Positions 5,401-8,405 of a stretch of DNA of 11,306 nucleotides are shown piece by piece. Source of the DNA: Baffinella frigidus. Lineage: Eukaryota > Cryptophyceae > Cryptomonadales > Baffinellaceae. The stretch is from the NCBI GenBank assembly GCA_026770585.1, contig MU646919.1:83571-94876 (forward strand), written 5' to 3'. Below the pieces are notes generated by a model, which was not told the DNA's origin, ran no database searches, and worked only from the letters and a program-made list of their open reading frames with translations. Position 1 is the first letter of the stretch. Every line of letters starts with the position of its first letter. The translations under genes were made by a program, and so were the position numbers.

Positions 5401-7150
5401 ACTCTAAACCCTAAACCCTATACCATATACCCTATGCTCTACACCCTAAATCACAAATTACAACCACACACCGCAAACCACAAACCACAACCCACAATCC
5501 ACAAACCACAAACTTCGAGCCACTGAAACCTACAACGAGCGCAGACGCCAGCAAGTGCCCACCACAATCGTTCTCAACCTGTTGATGGCAAACCAGAGGA
5601 GTGCTTTCTGGTGTCGGTGCCACCGACTGGCGTGTGCCGCACACGCCAGCAGCGTGGCAGACCCTCGCACGCTCACGTGTGTGCGTACTGCCACACCCCA
5701 CCAGTTCAATCCGGGAACAGTTCAATTCACGTCATTTTGGGCAATGAAAATTACTATACGGATGCTTTACTATGACTAGAACGATCATTCGGTGTAGTAA
5801 ATTTCATTGCCAAAATCATTGAAATTGAACATGTTTCCAGATGAAGTTTGGCCGACCCTGGCACACACGCTATGTTCGCACACGAGTGAGTGTTGCAGCA
5901 GTGTGGCTGGACGAATATCTGTTTAGGATGATAGGCAAAATCTAGTTGAACGCTCGCTCACGCTTGGCAGGCACATGGAATACCACATCAAGAACCTCGA
6001 GTTCAGCAGCGAGCGCAAGCACGACACGTAAACCCCACACCCCAAAGCCTAAACCCCAAACCCCAAACCCTAAACCCTAAACCCTTAACCCTAAACCCTT
6101 AACCCTTAACCCTACATTCTAAACCCTAAACCCTAAACCCTCAACCCTCAACCCTAAACCCCACACCCTAAACCCTAAACCCTAAACCCTAAACCCTAAA
6201 CCCTAAACCCCAAACCCCAAACCCCAAACCCCAAACCCCAAACCAGGGATACGGCCGAAGCAGACCCTGCCGTTTCACCCGGAGAGGAAGAGGCAACCAC
6301 GTGGCCTCAACAACAGGTTATTTACCTCACTCCAGTGATCTCTCCACGTGTCAGATATCTCCACGTGCCTGCAGATCCACACACCGGGCTACGAAGGGAA
6401 GAAATCTTCAGAATCAAGGCATTTCCGGTTGACTTATCCGTGGGATCCCCCACTATGTCCCTTCGGATTGCCTACCGTACAGTCCTAGGTCGTATCGATT
6501 AAGGGTTATTCGAAATCCCTTCCAAGGCCGCTGTGTGGATCTCCACGTTTCGCAATCAGGCGTGTCTTCGCTCCTGGATTCCAAATTGCAACACCTGTTT
6601 GCAGCACCTCAATCGCCAGAACCACTCGAGAACGCTCGACCACCCAATTTAAAACCGGGGCGCCGTTACAAGTGGGCATCTGTGTGGTAACTTTCGCGAT
6701 AAATTACGTTTCCCACGGACTTTCCGTGACCGTGACGCACGTGCCTGGTACAAACCGTTACAACGCCACATGCAAAAAAGGTGCGTCAGCGAGCTTTCTC
6801 CGGTGGAACCAGGAACCCGACGGCAAAAGTGATCCATGCAACAACTCCCTCGTTTTCACGGGTCCAGGTTTCATATGGAAACACTTGTAATTCTCAAACT
6901 TGGTTCGATGAAACTTACTACACAGAACGATATTTTGTAGTAATATTAAAGCAAACGTGTTGTAATTTTGATTGAAACCAAGTTTATAGCTTTTAAGTGT
7001 TTCCGTATGAGATTCATCCCTACAACTCCCAAGCCTGAACGCGAATGCCCACACCAGGAAGGAGAGGATGGGGCGACAAAGACAAAGGAGGCTCTGTTGA
7101 GTAGACTGAGGAGAAACAAGGCAGATGTACATAATGAAGAAGAGTTGTAA
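73..7150 (+). CDS. Gene 1: split glycosyltransferase-like gene (predicted 12 exons, probably 5'-partial)
   Basis: Predicted exons: 73-105 (tentative), 739-830, 1075-1121, 1406-1444, 1999-2064, 2826-2865, 4256-4317, 4510-4551, 4996-5048, 5971-6027, 6247-6316 and 7058-7150. Joined they give 694 nt: one leading base of a split codon, then 230 codons and a stop, with reading phase agreeing at every junction. The diagnostic stretch is YIFHVEDDWVF: a hydrophobic strand followed by an acidic EDD, the motif that in GT-A fold glycosyltransferases binds metal and nucleotide-sugar. A later LRRKSDYDTY and the acidic SFFQED segment fit the C-terminal half of such enzymes as I recall them. No signal peptide or membrane segment is visible in the part present; an N-terminal region probably lies upstream. 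Exon codons favour G/C in third position, which separates this frame from the other open frames. Family assignment is inference; donor and acceptor sugars cannot be told. The weakest joins are exon 1, the exon 6 donor and the last exon. Confidence 0.7.
259..365. repeat. Degenerate minisatellite, unit GGACCCGYGATTTGC plus spacer
   Basis: Five copies of a core GGACCCGCGATTTGC or GGACCCGTGATTTGC, starting near 262, 284, 311, 332 and 353, are separated by 6-13 bp AG/CT-rich spacers. The last copy is cut short (GGACCCGCGAAGCC). No coding role is visible. Confidence 0.8.
442..510 (+). pseudogene. Decayed duplicate of gene 1 exon 2
   Basis: This stretch aligns to exon 739-830: both start GAGGATGGGG and share TGTTCTCTCT, GGC.TACTCGGT, GTTG.GAC and GAC. 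It could read LFSLDTAYSVVATD, against LFSLDKAYSVVETD in the exon. It has an insertion of about 5 bp near its start and loses similarity before the EDD motif. No acceptor abuts it, so it is probably not spliced in. Confidence 0.7.
566..656. repeat. 19-bp degenerate tandem repeat
   Basis: Consecutive units GTTAGAGCCTCTCAAGAG (582), GTTAGAAGCTTCACACGAG (600), GTTATCGGCTTCGCAAGAG (619) and a diverged copy from 638 form a 19-bp period array, with a weaker first unit from 566. It lies within intron 1. Confidence 0.75.
739..830 (+). CDS. Gene 1 exon 2: GT-A EDD motif exon
   Basis: Acceptor gaaccag|GAGG, donor AACG|GTCTAT, 92 nt (1 + 30 codons + 1). Starts RMGQLFSLDKAYSVV and ends YIFHVEDDWVFN. The acidic EDD following a hydrophobic strand is the catalytic metal/nucleotide-sugar signature of GT-A glycosyltransferases, and the aromatic residue after EDD is common in the family. 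Two other frames of this stretch lack this pattern. This is the strongest functional clue in the window. Confidence 0.85.
831..1074 (+). repeat. Gene 1 intron 2: telomere-like repeat intron (244 nt)
   Basis: From about 842 to 1050 the intron is degenerate CCCTAAA heptads (also CCCTACA, CCCTGAA). Only about 25 nt before the acceptor (gcggcgcgcag|G) are not repeat. The orientation gives C-rich repeat in the transcript. Confidence 0.8.
1075..1121 (+). CDS. Gene 1 exon 3
   Basis: Acceptor gcgcag|GA, donor CATGAG|GTCCTC, 47 nt. It reads IPHFIRDSVSVLAHE, continuing HVEDDWVFNG across the junction. In EDD-type glycosyltransferases the motif is commonly followed by a phenylalanine-rich amphipathic helix like this, which supports the join. 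It ends in phase 0. Confidence 0.75.
1189..1376. repeat. (GA)n-rich microsatellite in intron 3
   Basis: About 190 bp of GAGA with GAGC and GATA interruptions on the + strand. It lies in the intron 1122-1405, just upstream of exon 4, and puts purines rather than pyrimidines near that acceptor. The other microsatellites of gene 1 are CT on this strand. Confidence 0.9.
1406..1444 (+). CDS. Gene 1 exon 4
   Basis: Acceptor gtgagcag|CCGCGGG, donor ATCATG|GTGAAC, 39 nt, phase 0 at both ends, reading PRVLELSLEHSIM. It extends the helix begun in exon 3 (VLAHE-PRVLEL). Because both ends are phase 0 and the next exon starts with the same CCGCGGG, exons 4 and 5 could be alternatives rather than both used. 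Confidence 0.55.
1577..1692 (+). repeat. Dispersed repeat copy 1 (inverted partner at 6421-6538)
   Basis: Shares with the reverse complement of 6421-6538 the blocks CCACACAGCGG, CCTTG.AAGGGAT, TACGGTAGGCAA and ACGGATAAG in the same order and spacing, at clearly diverged identity. It lies in the intron 1445-1998 of gene 1. A TTTCCGGTCAAC at 1532 may be a terminal repeat partner of GGTAACGGAAA at 1681-1691, which would make an element of about 160 bp; this boundary is uncertain. Confidence 0.7.
1917..1990. repeat. (CT)n microsatellite before exon 5
   Basis: Nearly uninterrupted CT dinucleotides on the + strand that end 8 nt before acceptor gtgagcag|CCG of exon 5. This gives a long polypyrimidine tract that could help define the acceptor. 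Confidence 0.9.
1999..2064 (+). CDS. Gene 1 exon 5
   Basis: Acceptor gtgagcag|CCG, donor GCAGAG|GTACTC, 66 nt, phase 0 at both ends. It starts PRAFTVHLCNTSF and ends YPIDDFAE. Third positions are almost all G or C (TTC ACG GTG CAC CTG TGC AAC ACC), which supports coding. It joins in phase to the following VTPEAVEYH exon. Confidence 0.75.
2161..2440. repeat. Telomere-like repeat array in gene 1 intron 5
   Basis: About 280 bp of CCCTAAA heptads with CCCTGAA, CCCGAAA and CCCCAAA variants, opening the 761-nt intron 2065-2825 some 95 nt after the donor. C-rich strand is in the transcript. A shorter patch occurs at 3198-3250 in the next intron. Confidence 0.9.
2682..2820. repeat. Degenerate tandem repeat, CATTCTGTTGACTGATTTGC-like units
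   Basis: Four loosely repeated units carry TCTGTTGACTGCGTTGC (2688), TCTGTTGAATGCTTTGC (2725), TCTATTGACTGATTCGC (2766) and CAGTTGACTGATTTGC (2786), two of them followed by GCGTGGAAC. The array ends just before exon 6. The 2441-2681 stretch before it contains an open frame I did not accept as an exon. Confidence 0.65.
2826..2865 (+). CDS. Gene 1 exon 6 (3' boundary uncertain)
   Basis: Acceptor aatggcag|GTG follows exon 5 in phase 0 and reads VTPEAVEYHRCEF. The only boundary found that keeps phase with exon 7 is a GC donor at 2866 (TTCA|GCCCCC), giving EFRLRRKSDY. The nearby GT donor at 2855 would put all downstream exons in a frame with poor codon character. GC-AG introns are known in algae, but the call is inferential. 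Pyrimidine-rich DNA follows (2867-2935). Confidence 0.5.
3346..3489 (+). mobile_element. MITE family A, copy 1 (144 bp, TSD AAGC)
   Basis: Terminal inverted repeats of about 27 bp: the left end has ATCTCGGAAGACAACTGAAT and the reverse complement of the right end has ATCTCGAAAGATGACTGAAT. AAGC flanks the element on both sides (3342-3345 and 3490-3493), a 4-bp target-site duplication. The interior is AT-rich with no coding capacity, so it is a non-autonomous DNA transposon. Copy 2 at 9033-9176 has exactly the same length and orientation and shares interior blocks TCAATAGGAGGTTGC and GGGAACTGATTCAGT. Confidence 0.88.
3525..3574. repeat. Inverted repeat, 11-bp perfect arms
   Basis: TTGAGCCATTT at 3525-3535 is the exact reverse complement of AAATGGCTCAA at 3564-3574. 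The 28-nt spacer contains CCAGCTGG and TTTCGAAA. It lies just beyond MITE copy 1 and could be the core of an older element. Confidence 0.65.
3638..3675. repeat. Strong hairpin, 18-bp arms with one mismatch
   Basis: CCCAGCCACCAGCCCTCC (3638-3655) and GGAGGGCTAGTGGCTGGG (3658-3675) pair with one mismatch and a 2-nt CT loop. No U run follows, and a bacterial-type terminator makes no sense here. It would fold in DNA or in the intron RNA. Confidence 0.8.
3790..4255 (+). pseudogene. Array of decayed exon 7 copies with their acceptors
   Basis: The block gcgcag|GGCTGCGGCGCAA that begins exon 7 recurs upstream. The copy at 3790 could read LRRKSNYETY; the copy at 3899 could read LQRKSEYETC; at 4114 a deleted copy keeps only GACTACGACACCTACC; at 3989 only gcgcaggg remains. 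Between them runs a shared spacer, CTCTGACGCAT..GA.CTCTCGG..CCCTGAC followed by CGCGAG and AGCGGTGA. CTCTTGTAACAA also occurs twice (about 4014 and 4228). This is an exon-derived minisatellite with unit sizes of about 80-135 bp; only the last copy extends to a donor. Confidence 0.8.
4256..4317 (+). CDS. Gene 1 exon 7
   Basis: Acceptor ggcgcag|GG, donor CAAGAG|GTTCAC, 62 nt (2 + 20 codons). It starts LRRKSDYDTYL and ends SFFQE. Codons are GC3-rich and the peptide has the composition of folded protein. In EDD-type glycosyltransferases a PGL-R-x-DY segment occurs at about this place, but I am recalling that, not computing it. The 5' part is multiplied upstream as pseudo-exons. Confidence 0.75.
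4318..4509 (+). repeat. Gene 1 intron 7: telomere-like repeat intron (192 nt)
   Basis: Apart from about 12 nt at the donor and 12 at the acceptor (cacatgggcag|G) it is CCCTAAA heptads, with CCCTACA, CCCTGAA and CCCTCAA variants, C-rich in the transcript. Confidence 0.85.
4510..4551 (+). CDS. Gene 1 exon 8
   Basis: Acceptor catgggcag|GAC, donor TTCATG|GTCCCC, 42 nt, phase 0 at both ends, reading DNINTFLFWKGFFM. Every codon ends in G or C. The GTC-type donor matches those used by exons 2 and 3. Confidence 0.75.
4553..4970. repeat. Pyrimidine-rich intron with (CT)n and (TTTCCTC)n tracts
   Basis: The intron 4552-4995 is almost all C and T on the + strand. About 4840-4877 is a CT dinucleotide run and about 4886-4953 is roughly ten perfect TTTCCTC heptads; CTCTCTTCT units lie at 4765-4800. 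A stretch at 4709-4740 after cttgcag could read EKFLFGGKLQL, but no donor follows it, so it was not called an exon. Confidence 0.85.
4996..5048 (+). CDS. Gene 1 exon 9
   Basis: Acceptor cactgcag|GTC, donor ATCAGCAG|GTACGC, 53 nt (17 codons + 2). It reads VKFGQRYCNHLDINSIS and joins exon 10 through a split AGG codon. A partial copy of its last 33 bp lies 230 bp downstream in the intron. Confidence 0.78.
5245..5278 (+). pseudogene. Partial duplicate of exon 9 inside intron 9
   Basis: Matches 5014-5046 at all but two bases: TACTGCAACCACCTCGACAT is identical, then TTACTCC replaces CAACTCC, then ATCAG. It could read YCNHLDIYSIS. The donor is lost: a run of about 20 C follows where the exon has AG|GTACGC, so it is not a working exon. 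Confidence 0.82.
5305..5446. repeat. Telomere-like repeat array in intron 9
   Basis: CCCTAAA/CCCTACA heptads followed by about seven CCCTCAA heptads (5356-5403). They are preceded by a C homopolymer (5279-5298) and followed by a CA-rich ACCACAAACC-like stretch to 5512. Intron 9 runs 5049-5970; its remainder holds two small hairpins and a MITE-like element. Confidence 0.88.
5613..5649. repeat. Two adjacent perfect hairpins
   Basis: GTCGGTG-C-CACCGAC (5613-5627) is followed at once by CTGGCGTGTG-CCG-CACACGCCAG (5627-5649). Both have perfect arms (7 and 10 bp) and very short loops. They lie within intron 9; function unknown. Confidence 0.8.
5711..5840 (+). mobile_element. MITE family B, copy 1 (about 130 bp)
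   Basis: Long terminal inverted repeats: the left end CCGGGAACAGTTCAATT...GGCAATGAAAATTACTATA pairs with the reverse complement of the right end, CTGGAAACATGTTCAATT...GGCAATGAAATTTACTACA. The centre has AGAACGAT. No clear target duplication beyond AT is seen. It resembles the element at 6871-7010 in its end (GGAAACA) and inner arm (TGAAA.TTACTACA). Inverted repeats cover nearly the whole element, so it would fold into one long hairpin. Confidence 0.75.
5971..6027 (+). CDS. Gene 1 exon 10
   Basis: Acceptor cttggcag|G, donor GACAC|GTAAACC, 57 nt. It reads HMEYHIKNLEFSSERKHD, charged and probably helical, after the split codon AGG. If the following intron is not removed, the donor itself makes an in-frame TAA (ACG TAA), ending the protein at KHDT; so this could also be a terminal exon. 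Confidence 0.75.
6028..6246 (+). repeat. Gene 1 intron 10: telomere-like repeat intron (219 nt)
   Basis: The whole intron is heptad repeat from the first base of the donor (GTAAACCCCACACCCC) to the acceptor (CCCCAAACCAG|G). CCCTAAA dominates the middle and CCCCAAA the last 45 bp. Confidence 0.85.
6247..6316 (+). CDS. Gene 1 exon 11
   Basis: Acceptor caaaccag|G, donor CAACAG|GTTATT, 70 nt. It starts DTAEADPAVSPGEEE and ends TTWPQQQ: an acidic, low-complexity C-terminal extension. It joins exon 10 in phase and ends in phase 0. Confidence 0.6.
6421..6538 (-). repeat. Dispersed repeat copy 2 (inverted relative to 1577-1692)
   Basis: Its reverse complement matches 1577-1692 block by block (CCACACAGCGG, AAGGGAT, TACGGTAGGCAA, ACGGATAAG), with substitutions and small indels between. 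The outer end TTTCCGGTTGAC resembles TTTCCGGTCAAC near 1532, hinting at a terminal repeat. It lies in intron 11. Confidence 0.7.
6871..7010 (+). mobile_element. MITE family B, copy 2 (140 bp)
   Basis: Left end TCATATGGAAACACTT and the reverse complement of the right end TCATACGGAAACACTT are nearly identical, and inner arms share AAACTTGGTT and TTACTACA. A central CAGAACGAT is shared with the element at 5711-5840. Flanks GGTT and GATT only hint at a target duplication. AT-rich and without coding capacity. Confidence 0.78.
7058..7150 (+). CDS. Gene 1 exon 12 (terminal)
   Basis: Acceptor cacaccag|GAA in phase 0, then 30 codons and TAA. It starts EGEDGATKTKEALLS and ends HNEEEL. The peptide is strongly charged, continuing the acidic tail of exon 11. 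Codon third positions are less GC-rich than in other exons, so the call is moderate. The orientation of telomere-like repeats flips about 20 bp after this stop. Confidence 0.45.
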   Translation, partial: EGEDGATKTKEALLSRLRRNKADVHNEEEL

Positions 7151-7308
7151 ACAGCCTCGTTCGCCTTCGAGGGTGTAGGGTGGGTGTAGGGTGCAGGGTT
7201 TAGGTGTGGGAGTTGAGGTTGTAAAGGGGGTACAGGACTGTGTCTGTGTGTTTGTGGGCACCGCAGCTGCACAACTACTAGGCACCGTGGCAACCTCCAA
7301 ACGCTCGG

Positions 7309-7518
7309 TTGAGGAAAACTGAGCGTCTCCACCGTGGCATCGTCTTTGGCAAGCAAACCACACCTTTGTTTGCCTTCCCCCCCCTCTCTGAAAGCGGCGT
7401 GTCGCCACGCACGAAAAGCACTCTTTCTGACAAGTTTCTACAATGGAAGTCTTTCTACAGTACACTAGACCTCGAAATTAAGGACACGTTAGAATCCATC
7501 CGGAAAATGCTCGTATGA
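7309..7518 (+). CDS. Uncertain open stretch, possible small ORF or exon
   Basis: An ATG-started frame of 69 codons ends in TGA at 7516. Its second half (TLSDKFLQWKSFYSTLDLEI, then KDTLESIRKMLV) is amphipathic and looks protein-like, but codons are AT-richer than in both genes and it lies between their stops. It could be an independent small gene, an alternative last exon of gene 1, a transposon remnant, or chance. I recognise no family. Confidence 0.2.
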   Translation: MRKTERLHRGIVFGKQTTPLFAFPPLSESGVSPRTKSTLSDKFLQWKSFYSTLDLEIKDTLESIRKMLV

Positions 7519-7840
7519 GCGGCCGACACGGGGTACAGTAAGTGGCACAATGCGTAGCACGTGCGGCACTGACGCTGATTGTTTGGCAAAAAAATATCAA
7601 TCTCTCTCATAATATGACCGGTGACGCTGTTGCCGAGAGGAGACACCCGATCTCTTGATTTACTCTTTACCTTCACGTAATTACCTCACGGCCCACGTCA
7701 AAACGCGTAGACACACGCACACCTCTACACTTACGCCCCCCCCCCACCCCGCGCGCGCGCCAGCCGGTTGGTGACCTACCCCCCTTCTGCCCAGCGAGTC
7801 ATTGCCCCCCCCGAATGCAGAGACTGGCACCCCACCTGTT

Positions 7841-7862
7841 CTCCAACTCCATGGAGTTGGAG
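7841..7862. repeat. Perfect 22-bp palindrome
   Basis: CTCCAACTCC-AT-GGAGTTGGAG is self-complementary over all 22 bases. It sits in the intergenic region, about 190 bp beyond the gene 2 stop on the transcript side, where it could form a hairpin in the 3' UTR of gene 2. Confidence 0.85.
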
Positions 7863-8054
7863 GCTTCCAACCCCGAGCTTGCTTTCTGAGTGCCGAGGCC
7901 TCTCTCTCCCCCTCCCCCCCTCTCCCTGTCTCTGTCTGCCTCCCTGCGTCCCCCCCTCCCTCCCCCTGCCTCCACCCCCCCTCCCCTCCCCGGTTTTGAT
8001 GGCAGAACCCTGGGGCCTCAAGGTCAGGCCTGAGGGTCAGCGCTAGAGCAGGAG

Positions 8055-8405
8055 CTACCTCCGGAAAGACAGGACCCTCGGGCGAGGGGCCATCTCACAC
8101 GAGCCCGTCTCACCCTCGCCCCACCCCAGCGACAACGGGCCCGCCTCGGGACTCGACCCCAGGCCCGCCTCCGGACACGCTGGGGACACCACCCTCACGC
8201 TCCCGTGCCCCCCCAATTCCCCGCCGCCGCCCCCCACCTCCTCATCCTCCTCCTCGCTCGCCCCCGCCGCCGCCTCGCAGCTCTGCGTTCGGGATATTTC
8301 TCCTTCTCCGGGCGGGAGGAAGGTCCCGAGGCGGGCCCAGAAGGCGCCAGCTCTCTGCCCCGTGTGTCCCATTGCTGCGCGCGATAGCAGCGGTTCCAGC
8401 CACCC
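8055..8405 (-). CDS. Gene 2 terminal exon (exon 7)
   Basis: Acceptor tttgtttcag|GGG follows a T-rich tract; the frame continues in phase 0 for 116 codons to TAG. It starts GWLEPLLSRAAMGHTG, has an acidic run SEEEDEEVGGGGGE in the middle and ends PRPRVLSFRR. The other two frames are shorter after this acceptor or stop early. The phase-0 choice depends on the upstream exon joining directly; an intermediate exon in 8460-8840 is possible. Confidence 0.6.
   Translation of the reverse strand, partial: GWLEPLLSRAAMGHTGQRAGAFWARLGTFLPPGEGEISRTQSCEAAAGASEEEDEEVGGGGGELGGHGSVRVVSPACPEAGLGSSPEAGPLSLGWGEGETGSCEMAPRPRVLSFRR

Larger units (their letters stand above)
6317..7057 (+). other. Gene 1 intron 11 (741 nt)
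   Basis: Holds a short direct repeat ATCTCTCCACGTG/ATATCTCCACGTG (about 6339-6368), dispersed repeat copy 2 (6421-6538) and MITE family B copy 2 (6871-7010). The stretch 6660-6870 is open in one frame but has no splice sites or family resemblance I can support. Confidence 0.4.
7151..8054. other. Intergenic region between two convergent genes
   Basis: About 900 bp between the stop of gene 1 and the stop of gene 2, presumably holding both 3' UTRs. It has a short array in GGGTGTAGGG/GGGTTTAGG orientation (7168-7240), an open stretch (7309-7518), a GC dinucleotide run (7749-7760), a 22-bp palindrome (7841-7862) and a CT/CCCTCCC-rich tract (7900-7995). No clear polyadenylation signal was identified. 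Confidence 0.55.

Noticed and set aside
6672-6890. Open + strand frame of 72 codons in intron 11
   Set aside because: It has no splice sites supporting inclusion, no recognised family, and its end runs into a MITE.
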